Positions 11,571 through 22,275 are shown, counted from the first letter of the stretch. The stretch: DNA of 64,000 nucleotides from Timema cristinae (GCA_039000515.1 JBCFYV010002255.1:21497963-21561962), one strand, 5' to 3'. Numbers and translations: made by a program. Notes: generated from the letters alone by a model not told the origin.

Positions 11571-11847
11571 AAGGGAGGGTGGAAATATTTCAACGAGGAC
11601 GATCCTATGTTTATAAATCATACTAGGCTTCATTTATGATATAGGCAATAGCGAAATACGATAGATTAAATAGCCAAGCTTCTATAGTTGTTAGTACAGT
11701 TATAACCGCATATGAATATAGCAATAAACTTGGTAAATAAACAGGTATGACTTTATATAGGAAGCCCGTTATTTGAAAAACTGGTAACTCATGTTATCAT
11801 AAGGTAGGAATACATTCTTTTTATTATTAAGGGATTTGTCTTACGGA

Positions 11848-11942
11848 ACCCATTTCGGTGGTCGCGTGGTCTAAGGCGCTACTCTAGCAGTAGAATAGAC
11901 TGACGATGACGGGGAGATAGAGGTTAGAATCTCGGTTGTAAC
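11848..11942 (+). mobile_element. SINE family A head, 3'-truncated
   Basis: Only the tRNA-like head: ttcggtggtcgcgtggtcta, then a decayed B box (gaggttagaatctcgg). The body and tail are missing. Confidence 0.75.
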
Positions 11943-12044
11943 AACATTTTGTGTCCCGCACAACGACTTTGAATCCATAATTATGGTAGTTACATACCGA
12001 AACATGTCGGAAGATTAAAAACCAGCAACCTTCTAATGGCTGGG

Positions 12045-12190
12045 GGGAATGCCAGGCCTCCACCGTGGTTCGGATTCCATGTTAAACTGTAGGTTCTCCA
12101 TTTCATCTCACAATCACCCTACTATTACACATTAGCGTAAGTGCGTATAACCCGAACGGGTAGTAAGACCCGGTGCTATAATAATAATAA
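12045..12190 (+). mobile_element. SINE family B, 5'-truncated, 11-bp TSD
   Basis: It starts inside the body (aatgccaggcctccaccgtg) and runs through the shared tail (cgtataacccgaacgggtag, with 'acccggtgct') to (AAT)n. The TSD taatggctggg lies at 12034-12044 and 12191-12201. The 5' truncation point is close to that of the 1.9-kb copy. Confidence 0.94.
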
Positions 12191-12201
12191 TAATGGCTGG
12201 G

Positions 12202-13140
12202 CTTCACAAGGAGTAATGGTACTGGAACAAGATAAGACTTATATTTCATACTTAAACTTGAATTAAAACGAAAACAATTATATTCCCCAAATCGTTGTAA
12301 AATATCACTTAACTAATATATTGAACTTCATTAAGAGATGTTAACTTACTGATTCTAATTTCGCAATCTATTTTACAACACTGTTGACTTTAAAACTTTG
12401 TTTTTGTCATCAATTAATTGTATCCAAGTTTTGTAACTAATATTTTAATATGTTATATGTGTATTTTAGAATTGTCGTCAACCCATAATTTAATCCCAGT
12501 TGATGATTTCATATAAATTTATTAAAATAATTTTTTACATGACTTTTTCTTGCTCATTAAATGCATAATATAATCAATCTTTTGAATAATATATTCACTC
12601 AATTCATCTAACAATTTTATAACCATCTAATTAATTTAATTGTAAATCCATATATTTTATTATAGCTATCCCTGAATTTTCTATCTATTCTTAATTTGAA
12701 TTACTACCACTCCTTATTTTAAACTAATTTAGAATGTTTTCTGAAATGCTAAATAAAAGGATAAATTGAACATATATAAATATATATACTGATATAACCA
12801 CATTACAAAAAACAAACAAGACATTGTCATATAAATTCAAATGTAAATAGCTATTAATTGTTGATTTTTTTAAATCAGAAATTGAAAATTAAGATATCAA
12901 TTAGTTTATAACACTCACCCTCTAATCTTTTGCATGATTCTTTAGAGTGTCGATCAAGCGTTAATTAGAAATTGGACCATATGTGAAAGGTTTTGAATCT
13001 GATGGAATTAAGGCATAATATCCCCAAATGGCGTTTCTCTACAAGTTTTATAAAAGTTAGAGATGGGTCAAATCTTCTATTTCTTGAAACAGAATCTTAA
13101 GTTTTCTGAGAAAATATTCTTATGTGTGATAGTAACTCAA
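12202..13140. other. AT-rich DNA, no feature seen
   Basis: Long AT-rich stretch without usable frames or recognised repeats. Confidence 0.5.
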
Positions 13141-13150
13141 TATTTAAATA

Positions 13151-13195
13151 TTATTTAGCACTGCGTTTTACTACCCGTTCGGGTTATACGCTTAG
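13151..13195 (-). mobile_element. 45-bp insertion consisting of the SINE 3' tail alone
   Basis: The plus strand reads ttatttagcactgcgtttta then ctacccgttcgggttatacg and stops. This is the A/B shared tail with no body. The direct repeat tatttaaata flanks it (13141-13150 and 13196-13205), though that string is AT-rich and self-complementary, so the TSD is less certain than elsewhere. It looks like an extreme 5'-truncated retroinsertion of a SINE or of its partner LINE. Confidence 0.75.
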
Positions 13196-13205
13196 TATTT
13201 AAATA

Positions 13206-13930
13206 CTTCAACGGTTTGCATGAAATATAGAAGTTGTTAATTTAATTTTCTACTATTTTGTTAATGTTTTATTAAATAAACAAATGTATAGTCTCTGCGG
13301 CATTACAACACCTTAATTTGAAACAGTTGTCAAATTTTATAAAATATATATTAATGTTTGACGGAAATATAAAATTGGTTAAATTATTTTTTATTTGTGT
13401 TAAGGGAATTAATAAACAAACTATTTCTAGATATTTAAAGCTTTACAACTTATGTAAAAGTTATATAACGCCATGATTTATTCCTAGATATTTAACTTAT
13501 AAACATATGTAAAAGTTATACATTATTTCATCAAAATATAGCCACCGTGATTGTTCCGTATTACATTTAAAATAAATTATAGATCCTCATAATTGTATTC
13601 AATATTACTGATGAATAAATATAAGTTTTCAGAGAGTGACGAATTAAAACCCACACGATAAAAAAACCTGTTAATTGTGTAGATTATGATTGTAAATAAA
13701 TATTCTTAAAATGTCATGTTTATGTTTTAACGTCTATACCCAAACACCCCCTTCTATCCTATAAATACAATTACCTTAAACCCATATTAGTTAAAATTAT
13801 AAACCAATATTTAAGCAGTGAAAATGGTGGAAATGAAAATATTAATAGTATACTATACTTGTTCCTCCTTTCTACTCATATCCTACAGCAATTTTTTTTT
13901 GTTGCCAAAGCTATATTAAATACATATGTT
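13206..13930. other. AT-rich DNA, no feature seen
   Basis: No gene or repeat recognised. A short local duplication, 'tatgtaaaagttata' within 13440-13530, appears twice. Confidence 0.5.
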
Positions 13931-14456
13931 TCTATACTTCTATACTAAAATAATAAAGAGGAAAGATTTAACTTTTGGTTTTTTGTTTGTAATGGATAAA
14001 CTCAAAAACTACTGGACCTATTTTAAAAATTCTTTCACCAATCTATACTTCTATACTAGTATTATAACGAGGAAAGATTTGACTTTTTGTTTTTTGTTTG
14101 TAATGGATAAACTCAAAAACTACTGGACCGATTTTAAAAATTCGTTCACCAATATAAAGCTACATTATCAGCGAGTAGCATAGGTTATATTTTATTTTGA
14201 AAATTTAATTTATTCCTCATAAAAATATCGATAGTTTTACACAAGGTATAATATAGCTATATTTATTGACATAATCTGGCTTAGAATTACGTTTAAGAGA
14301 TAACGTTTACTTTTAAAATCGGCACCATGGGGGGGGGGCGCCCTTATATAAATCTTATACTACAGTGGGTCACAGGTAGCGCGGGGGGGGGGGAGGGGCC
14401 TTATATAAATCTTATAACACAGTGTGTCATGGGCAACGCCGTGCGGGATTGTCTAG
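13931..14456 (+). mobile_element. Non-autonomous Helitron-like element with duplicated 5' end
   Basis: It begins TCTATACTTCTATACTA, a 5' terminus typical of arthropod Helitrons, and ends gggattgtCTAG before T (14453-14457), the CTRR|T terminus. The first 111 bp are repeated: TCTATACTT starts at 13931 and again at 14042, and both units carry ggataaactcaaaaactact. A shorter repeat (cttatataaatcttata) recurs near 14343 and 14399 beside G-runs. The second 5' end is preceded by A, as expected for A|T insertion. There is no Rep/helicase coding sequence. The 85-codon frame simply spans the two 111-bp units. Confidence 0.7.
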
Positions 14457-14524
14457 TAATCAATAAAGATTAAAGTTTACTACTCTGAGCTATTTAATAT
14501 TTCATTCTAGCAATGTTGATACAT

Positions 14525-14775
14525 GTATATTGCAATCTTCTGCCTGTCTTTGATTCTCCAAGGATTCCCAAATAACATATTCTAGGGATTTTTTTAAATA
14601 ATAATAACCACATTTTCTTACTAGTTATTTTATTGACAGACAACAGGTGATTAATAAATTTTATTCAAAACGTTTATAGTATACAACAGAAGCAACAAAG
14701 TTTAAAAAAAAATGACAATCGCCAATATTATTTAGGTCTTGTGAGATGTACAAGTAACTAAGCGGAGATCATCTG
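14525..14775 (+). repeat. Repeat O, copy 1
   Basis: It shares ordered blocks with 15335-15550: tgtctttga...ccaaggattc, ttttttaaataataataacc, 'attttattgacag', 'acaatcgccaatattattta' and 'cttgtgagatgtacaagtaa'. The two copies are about 0.8 kb apart in direct orientation, suggesting an old local duplication or two copies of one element. Confidence 0.6.
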
Positions 14776-14940
14776 ATATGGTTGATTGACGAGGTCAGAG
14801 TTCAAACACTGCCTTATTAAACTAAGGATATTTCCAACTCTCCCTCCACACAAATGCTGGTAAACTTACCCCTCATAAATACTTTCATTATTCCTACTCT
14901 ATTACCGTATTTAAATTATTGTATGAGTAGTAATAATACC
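14776..14940 (+). mobile_element. SINE family A, highly diverged
   Basis: A remnant body (ccaactctccctccacacaa) after a B-box-like 'gtcagagttcaaacactgcc'. The tail is reduced to 'tgagtagtaataataccatt'. Confidence 0.5.
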
Positions 14941-15334
14941 ATTAATTAAATATGGTTATGTCTGTGCTATCACAAGATATTGAAAAAAAATCATAATTAC
15001 TAATTTTATTCACTAGATGGTGCAGAATGAAAGTGATTAAGAAATTAATTCATGTGAATATAAGTTTGGCTTATCATAATAATTTAAATGCATTTGTGTG
15101 TGTGTGTGTGTGTGAACTTGCCACCTTACCTCAAACAAATTTAGTTAATTTATAAACGCTATATAAACAGTGAAACTGTTTGCAGTAATATACTGGTTTA
15201 TCCTTCCCACTCATTAATATATAAAGATATATTTATATTATACAATCATGGAGGTTTTTTGCTAACGTTATATTAACTCGCATGTGTAAGAAATAAAGCA
15301 TAACATTTACCAGTCTACCAGTCTCATTCCGGTA

Positions 15335-15550
15335 AAGTTGTCACGTGTATATTACTAGCTCTTACTTGTCTTTGAATATCCAGGGATTTTTTTTAAATAA
15401 TAACATTTTCTTAGTACTCTTTTTATTGACAATCAGTAATTAATTAATTTAAAACATTCATAGCGTGCAACAACATAATTTTTTTTTTACAATCAGCAAT
15501 ATTAATATTATTTAAGCCTTGTGACCACTACAGGTAATTAAGTTGAGAGT
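15335..15550 (+). repeat. Repeat O, copy 2
   Basis: Direct-oriented partner of 14525-14775 with the same block order (tgtctttgaatatccaggga, ataacattttcttagta, 'caatcagcaatatt'). A (TG)n run lies nearby at 15097-15113. Confidence 0.6.
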
Positions 15551-15881
15551 TTAGTGTGCAACAAATTATGATAGCAAGAAAAACATATTGTGTTTAAGTA
15601 ATTTAAAACTCGTATATGTAAATTGATTAAGTTTCATTAGTTTTACCTTGTAAAACAATTTGTATATTTTCCTATTATTGTGCCTAAGTTTTACAATTCA
15701 AATGGAATTATATACATATAAATAATCCACTTTTTTTTAAGTTTGGGATCACATAGAACGCTAGAGCCATTATAATCTCGAGGCAGAAAATGTCGATGAT
15801 TCGTCAAAAGGTCCAAGAGCTGCTAGTTGACAAGCCTGGTTTAAGGAGTAACTCTCTAAATATAATTAGAGAGTGTTTTTT

Positions 15882-16102
15882 TTTATTTAGCACCGCGTCT
15901 TACCATCCGTTCAACTTATACGCTTAAGGATACTAATGAGTAAAAAATTGGGAAAGTAGAATATAGAGGAAGCGAAAACACATTTGCGTAGAAGAAGAGT
16001 GGAAAACTGTTTAGGGAAAAAACACCCAGTCTACCCGAGCGAGATTCGAACCTCGATATCCCCGTCCTTGGCAGTCTATCTTAACACCGCCACCGAGGCG
16101 GA
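15882..16102 (-). mobile_element. SINE family A
   Basis: Minus-strand copy. Tail complement (atttagcaccgcgtcttacc), body (gaagagtggaaaactgttta), B box complement (gagattcgaacctcgatatc) and a head ending at the 'accgccaccgaggcgg' block. Confidence 0.87.
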
Positions 16103-16160
16103 TAATTGGACAGTCGATGATGAGAGGATGGGGGAGTAGAATAAATGTGTTTTCTTATTC

Positions 16161-16295
16161 TGTAATGGTGGTCAAGTGGTCAAAGGCATTATATTTGGTT
16201 GCAGTTGATGTAAATATTCGGATTAGATTTTTTTTTTTTTGGGGTGGTATGTAAATGCTTTTACCACATGTGTTTTCCTCTCTCCACACTAATGC
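16161..16295 (+). mobile_element. Possible SINE family A remnant
   Basis: It shows a decayed head (aatggtggtcaagtggtcaa) and body fragments (gtttcctctctccacactaa-like). A T/G-rich run interrupts it. Tentative. Confidence 0.4.
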
Positions 16296-16301
16296 CATCT
16301 T

Positions 16302-16555
16302 ATTTTTGACCAGGTATTTTTTTTTAATGTGTATTTAACGTGCACTTTCTGAACTGACTGATTATATAATCACACGATGATTCCAATAAACGATAACGAA
16401 AGTAGCCACCAATTTTGCAAGGAAAGGGCATTCTCACATACCTTCCAGGATTCTTTTACATATCACAATCGATTTGGGACAGACGGCTTTACTTACCCTC
16501 CGAAGGAAGTTGTGCTACGGATTTTATCTCTCAAGAAAAATCAAGTCAAAGTTAC
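16302..16555 (-). mobile_element. SINE family D, 5'-truncated
   Basis: Read on the minus strand it matches 30.9-31.1 kb in order: tttttcttgagagat, acttccttcggaggg, taaagccgtc, 'gcaaaattg', then the C/D tail 'tcagttcagaaagtgcacgt' and A-rich sequence. The tRNA-like head is missing. The 61-codon plus frame is antisense SINE. Confidence 0.8.
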
Positions 16556-17505
16556 AAGCTAAAAGCTACAACTGAGTAAAATGGTGTAATTTGAGTCTAG
16601 AATTCTCATACTTATTTGGAAGGATTTCAAGATACGGTTTGGTAACTTTAACTTGTTTTTTGGGTTTGTTGTGTACGTCATATTATATATATATGCCCCG
16701 CTCTTTCCCCCTTTCTCTTTCTATGAGTTTATATATATATATATATATAAACATATATATATATTATATATATAACTTTTTCTCCTCTTTTCAAAACATC
16801 TTCGTATTTGTTGGCAGAAAGAAACCTCTTATTTATTATTATTATTTTCGTTTGGAGGAGGGTAAGCCTCAGTTTGACTGCAAAGATGATTCAGAAACCA
16901 TGGCAACTCTTATCGCCATAGAAACCACAAAACAAGATAACTTTTGATAGCACATAGAATCACCCAAAACTCCTTTTCTTATAATTTTTTTTATATATAA
17001 AAAAAAACATTCTTCAATGAAATTCTTTGAGAGAAAATAAATGGGATTTTAGATTGATTTTATGTATAAAAATAACAAATTACTTATATCTTGTAATCCC
17101 AATTAATAACTTCAGTAAAGTATCTTAATAGCGGACATATTACAAGATAAAAAAGTCTACTATTATTTAGTGTCCTTATTTGAAATAATATATATTTTTT
17201 AAATCAGAATTCTTGAACACAGTTTAAACCACATGAACCCATATATTGTAAATTTTAACTACAAAAATTGTATTACTGCACTGTGCAGTATTTTAGGCAG
17301 TTTAGATATAACAAATAAATAAATATTTTACGTAGCTTACTTTAAAGATTACATAATACATTGAACAACACGCTAATAAAATGAAATATGAACAGAAGGC
17401 CTTGTGTACTGTATATGCGCACAGGCGAGAACATCCCTCCAATGATGGCTCCCAAGGGGTGGGACGTGTGACCTTGAAATACGGTATTCATTAGTCATTA
17501 CTACT
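16556..17505. other. AT-rich DNA with a TA microsatellite
   Basis: A TA-dinucleotide tract spans about 16683-16772 and produces a spurious Tyr/Ile frame. No gene or repeat family recognised otherwise. Confidence 0.5.
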
Positions 17506-17507
17506 TA

Positions 17508-17741
17508 TAGTAGCCCCATGGCTTCTTTGGTGCTGACTGACAGCTCACAACTGACTTCTGACAGTCAACATTTAGGTATATACCTAAATTTTGACCGTCA
17601 GAAGTGACAGATGCTAAACACACATTTTTGCAGATCATATGGTTTGGTGCAGGGATACATTATTTGGTCTGGTAATTTTTCAAAGCTTTTAGCTGTCAGC
17701 TGTGAGCTGTCAGAAGCACCAAAGAAGCCATGGGGCTACTG
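17508..17741. mobile_element. MITE H, TA TSD, Tc1/mariner-like ends
   Basis: A 234-bp element with about 45-bp terminal inverted repeats starting (c/t)agtagccccatggcttct, flanked by TA (17506-17507 and 17742-17743). A second, longer internal palindrome around gtatatac (17580s) carries two mismatches in this copy. The CAGT-type ends and TA duplication are those of Tc1/mariner-mobilised MITEs. A sister copy is at 44224-44458. No coding sequence. Confidence 0.9.
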
Positions 17742-17775
17742 TAGAAAATCTCACTAGAGGGGGAGGTGGGGAACT

Positions 17776-19117
17776 AGTCCATTGATCTATATAATATAAC
17801 TGGATGGACATTATGTGGTTGAAATTTTCAAGCTGTCATCTGCATACCTTTGTGTAAGAGAGAAGGAAACGTTCGGTATCACATTATCTCTTACACCCAT
17901 ATAAGGCAAAGTGGTATTTTGACATCGTTCATTAATTTGATTGAATATATGATATACACAAAGGATGCTTAGTTAAATGAAATAAATATGTTAGTAAAAG
18001 CTCTGAAGAGCATACCAATGAAACTGGTGAGTTTTTTCCTATAAATAAGTTGATGTAGGCTAATATATACGATGATTTTTGAAGGAGGCTCGTTTGCAAG
18101 GTTTTATCTCGTACTAGAATCCTACCGTATAGTAGTATTTAGGTAGGACAAAATACCTTCCTAAAGGGAATTTCTACTTCCGTTCTAGAGGGCCGTTTAT
18201 CCTATCAAAATACTAATGTATCATATTATTATGGTACGAAATAAAGCCTTAGGAATTGGTATTACAACTAAAATCAGGGTTTAGTAGATACAGTAATTCC
18301 TGCAAGCCTACAACCTAAATTATGGTTTGAACGTAAGACTTCTACACAAAGTTTATCATTCAAACAGATTTAATACCATTTATAGCTTACTTGTTTGATT
18401 ATAGTTATCGAGTTTTCAACATAATATGGTTTATGAAAGCAATATACAAGATATGAGCCAACTTAAGAAAAAAAAAATTGTAATATAATAATAATTTTAC
18501 AAGCCTATCATTTGAACTTAAGGCAAATAAAGTCTGTTCAGCGTAGGGATTGTTTTCTTAAAGGCCTTTTTTTCTACCAGAAGTTTATTATATAATAGGA
18601 TATTAGTAGGTAAAAATACCTTTCAGAGAGTAACTCCTTCCGTGAATGGAGTATACATAAAGTTTGTCATTCAAACAAATGCAATAAAGTTTTAAGATAC
18701 CTTATTCATTTATTTATCAACTTTAAATATAATATGGCTTCTGAAACCAATATACAAGCTAATAGCCAACTTTAAATATAAGTGTAATCTTGCCAGACTC
18801 TATAACAACACGGGTGATAACTACATATTTAAATATATTAAAGATTTTATTCGTATGTGTAAACTATTACATGTAAAAGTGAATTGTATATCCTTTAATG
18901 TAAATGTTTCTTCAGGCAAGTTTGGTATAATACTTCAATACTTTCAAACAATAACACTTTTAATCATCAGAGACATGTTTTCTTATAAGAACCTTGAAAT
19001 AAACCATTAAATATGTTCCCTCACAATTAAACATACGATAAACTTGAGCGTCACGCTTTTGTTCTTGGCAATGCCTATTTTTATGTCCATCCAGTATAAT
19101 ATAGAGATAACTGGACT
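17776..19117. mobile_element. Element M, 1.34-kb DNA transposon relic
   Basis: The left end (agtccattgatctatataat then ataactggatggacat) is inverted at the right end (atgtccatccagtat ... atagagataactggact), giving about 38-bp imperfect TIRs. Both ends abut the trinucleotide act (17773-17775 and 19118-19120), a possible 3-bp TSD. There is no transposase frame. The interior is AT-rich with internal duplications. The superfamily is undetermined; a 3-bp TSD would fit PIF/Harbinger-like or CACTA-like elements. Confidence 0.7.
18110..18770 (+). repeat. Imperfect direct duplications inside element M
   Basis: Blocks 18110-18182 and 18576-18643 share 'aaaataccttcc...ctacttccgt'-type sequence. Blocks 18352-18463 and 18656-18770 share aaagtttrtcattcaaaca, ataatatgg and gccaactt. 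The offsets differ (about 466 and 304 bp), so a deletion followed an old tandem duplication. Confidence 0.6.
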
Positions 19118-19231
19118 ACTCACAGTTCGTGTGAGACAATGACATTCCCAACATTCCTACAGTCAAATATTATAAATAGGTTGGAGATTTCAATTTTTAT
19201 CGCTGTTTGAAGAGTGATATACATACATATG

Positions 19232-19385
19232 TCTCTCTAGAAGTGTCGGTGTCCGTTATTGAGAGAGTCCGTTATTGGGAAGTTATTAAACCTAAAGAGC
19301 CATTTTAAATTTTCCGGGAAAACTTAAACTGTCCGTTATAAAGAAGAATGCGCTATTAAGAGGTGTCCGTTAAAGGAGATTTCGT
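19232..19385. repeat. Degenerate repeat of 'gtccgttattgagag'
   Basis: The motif gtccgttat(t/a) recurs four or five times (about 19251, 19268, 19331 and 19366) separated by related words (aagaggtgtccgttaaagga). It is a degenerate short-period repeat of unknown origin. Confidence 0.5.
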
Positions 19386-19548
19386 TGTGATCAAATTTTT
19401 GTTAGTCAGTTAATGTGTGGACGTTTATAAGATAGGGTTTCCAGTTTAATCAAAAAAAGTTGTTAAGGTCTCTGAAAAAAAAAAGATCTTGATCTGTAGA
19501 AATGTACAAAAATCGCAAAACTTTAAACTGTTAATTAGATTTACTATA

Positions 19549-19733
19549 TTATTATTATTATTAGCACCACGTCTTACTACCCGTTCGGGTTATACGCACT
19601 TACGCTAATGTGTAATGGTAGGGTGATTGTGAGATGAAATGAAGGACCTACAGTTTAACGTGGAATCCGAACCACGGTGGCGACCTGGCATTCCACACAT
19701 TCACAAGATATCTTGTCAGAGGTGTAGGAAGGG
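19549..19733 (-). mobile_element. SINE family B, 5'-truncated, 12-bp TSD
   Basis: Minus-strand copy from (TTA)n through the shared tail (tactacccgttcgggttata) to the body up to tcttgtcagaggtgtagga. The TSD agatttactata lies at 19537-19548 and 19734-19745. The tRNA-like head is absent. Confidence 0.95.
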
Positions 19734-19745
19734 AGATTTACTATA

Positions 19746-20278
19746 AACCGTGAGATTTGGACAGGTAAGAAAGTTGACTTATATGGTTTTACACAGGGGT
19801 ACTGAGAATAGTATTATTAAATATTATCTATCTAATAAAATTATAATATGGATATTTAGTCTATTTAGGGTGAATTCATAATTAATTTATAGTTAAGTAA
19901 ATCATCACCCAACTCCTCCTCTAAACATGGTAAAATCATAATTAAGGTAAAAAATAGGCCTGTGAAAATCCAATACTTGGAGTTTAGAGTCGAATCGAAT
20001 CCAAATCAAATATTTTATAATGACATTTTATCAAACCCAAATAAAGTATTGGGATTGATTGTATAAATTTTTGTATTGAATTTAATAAAAAATAGCCATT
20101 CAACCATGTGCAGATAATTATAAGATTTTGAATATTACGAGATTCTAACTATATGTTGGTCAAGTCAAATAATTTATTTTAATTTGAAAAAGTTGAATTA
20201 TTTAAATAATAAACGTTTAGATTTGTTTTTTAGAAACACATTTTCTCGGTCAACAGAAACTAAATATGTTTCCATTAG
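19746..20278. other. AT-rich DNA, no feature seen
   Basis: No gene. The part after 20220 may be the eroded left arm of the adjoining MITE G copy. Confidence 0.45.
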
Positions 20279-20567
20279 AAAATAAAGTTTAATTTTCTTC
20301 ACATGTGATATCAACAGGTTTTGAACATATGTCAAAGGTGTTCTGGAACTTAATGCCACTTTTTATCTTCATTTAAAAAGTTTCTTATCTAATGCCGCCA
20401 TGTTTATGACCGATATTCAACAACTGTTAATATCACTATGTGAAGAAAATTAAGCTCTCTTGTTTTAACTGTAGTATATTTTAAATTTATTTTTGACCAA
20501 CAAAAAAATATTTGCTATAAGAACTGAAAAACACTTAACTTTTTTTTACGTTGCCTACCTACCCACC
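20279..20567. mobile_element. MITE G, left end eroded
   Basis: The conserved interior (ttaattttcttcacatgtga, gatatcaacag, 'ctgttaatatcac', gtgaagaaaattaagctct) and a right end 'cctacctacccacc' directly followed by TTAA (20568-20571). The left TIR is not recognisable. Confidence 0.75.
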
Positions 20568-20571
20568 TTAA

Positions 20572-20690
20572 AACGGGAATCCCTACAATTATTCAATGAT
20601 ACATTTCTCGACCATGCTCGCAATAGAACCGTGGACCCTTTTGATGATAGGTAGACACGCTACCGACTGACCAAAGGTGATTGACAGCTA
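20572..20690 (-). mobile_element. tRNA-like SINE fragment, C-like
   Basis: The plus strand carries caatagaaccgtggaccctt and ggtagacacgctaccgactg, the inverted tRNA-like head pattern of family C. No tail is seen. Confidence 0.45.
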
Positions 20691-20744
20691 TTAGCTGAAA
20701 ACTTTAATTCACAGACTAAATACGATTCCACAACATTTAATACT

Positions 20745-20900
20745 GACGGTAATGAGGGAAATTGGGGTTCAAACCAAAACAGAAGTGAGGCAGTTTTCTC
20801 TAAACAGACTTTCAAGCAAATTCAGGTTCACTTCTTTTAAACTCACAACTTCCTCACCTCTTAGCCTTGTAGTTTTAAGACCACTGATATCCCAGTCAAG
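20745..20900 (+). mobile_element. SINE family A, diverged
   Basis: It contains 'gggaaattggggttcaaacc', then a body-like 'ttctctaaacag' and 'aggttcacttc', and ends before any tail. The 102-codon frame over it is not a gene. Confidence 0.5.
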
Positions 20901-21077
20901 TGTTTTTGAGGGTATTGTCTCACTCTCAAACGACATTCCAATTTACATACACGCGAATGTGGGTACCTTTCTTCTAAATTTCTACCTTCATCGCCTCAGT
21001 GGTGTGATTAAATGCAGACAATCCAGGATGGTAAGTAGCAAATTCTTCTTCCTAAGCTAATCAAACTATCGTAATAA

Positions 21078-21232
21078 CCCTCTTCAGTGGCCGCATGGCT
21101 TATGACGTCATGTTTGTGTTAGACTGGACTTAAAAAGATTGGGAGATTGGAGTTCAATTCCAGTGGGGTGTATTGAATGATTTTTCCACTCTATCTTCTT
21201 GCAAATTGTGGGTAAACTTCCGCGGTGCTAAT
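21078..21232 (+). mobile_element. SINE family A with internal deletion
   Basis: Head (ttcagtggccgcatggctta), B box (ggagttcaattccagtgggg) and body to 'gtaaacttc', then a jump straight to the last tail bases 'cgcggtgctaat'. The middle of the 3' region, including the hairpin, is deleted. A full TGACGTCA (21103-21110) lies in the drifted head. Confidence 0.8.
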
Positions 21233-21479
21233 GAAAATACTATTGCGATGCAAAATACCCAATTTGACTCTTGATTTGCTCTAAGCTCAACCTTGTTTTA
21301 AATGAAGCTTTGTTCCGTTGTGTCAGGGTAAAGGGGGTGAAATATGAATCTGACCTACGGAAGTTACATAACAACTTCCATTATACTACTTCCTCTTCCT
21401 TCTCCTAAAACTCTTACCTGAGTATATCCGAGATGATGAGTCCACGCTTTAGTTCAAGATGTACCTGAGTAACTTTGAT

Positions 21480-21660
21480 CATCTTTCCACTCATCCCCTT
21501 TTGTGCCCTTCCCCCCTCTCTCTCTTCCCCTCAAGTGGGCTAGAGGCTTCTGGGTCAAACGGGGCCGTGGTTGCCATGGTAACAAGGAGAGAGGGCCGCT
21601 GGGAAACAAGCCACTCACTCTCTCTCTCTCTTTCAACCTGCCTGCCCAACTCCAGGAAGT
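21480..21660. other. GC-richer CT/GA island
   Basis: Pyrimidine-rich flanks surround a less biased core (cgtggttgccatggtaacaa). Frames overlap on both strands without a recognisable product. Composition differs from the surroundings, and there is no family match. Confidence 0.35.
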
Positions 21661-21699
21661 TATCATACACTCCATCAAAATTGTAATGATCATAAAAAA

Positions 21700-21870
21700 A
21701 GTGAGTGTGGTCAAACGCGCTAATCCAGCTGTAGACTAGATTCCCGATGATTGGGAGATTGAGGTTTGAATCTCAGTCGGAGGTGGGGGGGGGGGAGGTG
21801 GTACTTAGGGTGGGTTTTATATAAAAAAAGGTTTTCCATTCTCCTTCCCATGAAACGTGATCAAATACAA
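21700..21870 (+). mobile_element. SINE family A, diverged
   Basis: Head fragment (tcaaacgcgctaatccagct), B box (gaggtttgaatctcagtcgg), a G-run insertion and body (tttccattctccttcccatg). The tail is lost. Confidence 0.65.
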
Positions 21871-22049
21871 TGTTAGTGTAAGTTTTTTTACTTCGTGACC
21901 ACAAGTATGACTATAAATATTATGAAATACTAAAATTTACAATCCAAATTTTAGATTTAATAAATTTTTTGCACTACCAACTTTATATAATAAAAAGTAT
22001 GTACCCTAAATATTTTTTTGATTGATTCGCTTAGCAAAAATTTATTTTT

Positions 22050-22275
22050 GAGTCACCATGCATTCCATAACAGAATTAATGTATTAGTACATGACTTACA
22101 CGACTTACAGACTAATTTGTTTTACACAGACACAAAATCAAGTTCCCCAGCCGTAAGATCATCAATACGAGATAGGAATTCCTTATTTCACCAAATACCA
22201 ATTTTTTCGGTGATACCCAGAATTAAACCCGGCCCTGTCAGCTCAGTAAACAAGTGCACTAACTACTGAGTTAAG
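22050..22275 (-). mobile_element. SINE family C, diverged
   Basis: The plus strand shows acttacagactaatttgttt, 'aattccttatttcacca', then 'cccggccctgtcagctcagt' and 'aactactgagttaaggtgct', which is the inverted C head. The 83-codon frame is derived from it. Confidence 0.6.

Noticed and set aside
13926..14183. 85-codon frame with an internal protein repeat
   Set aside because: The repeat is the duplicated 111-bp Helitron 5' end. 111 is divisible by 3, so the frame stays open by chance.
20572..21060. Possible gene from the 102-codon frame at 20752-21060
   Set aside because: Its first part overlaps a decayed family A SINE and no known motif is visible.
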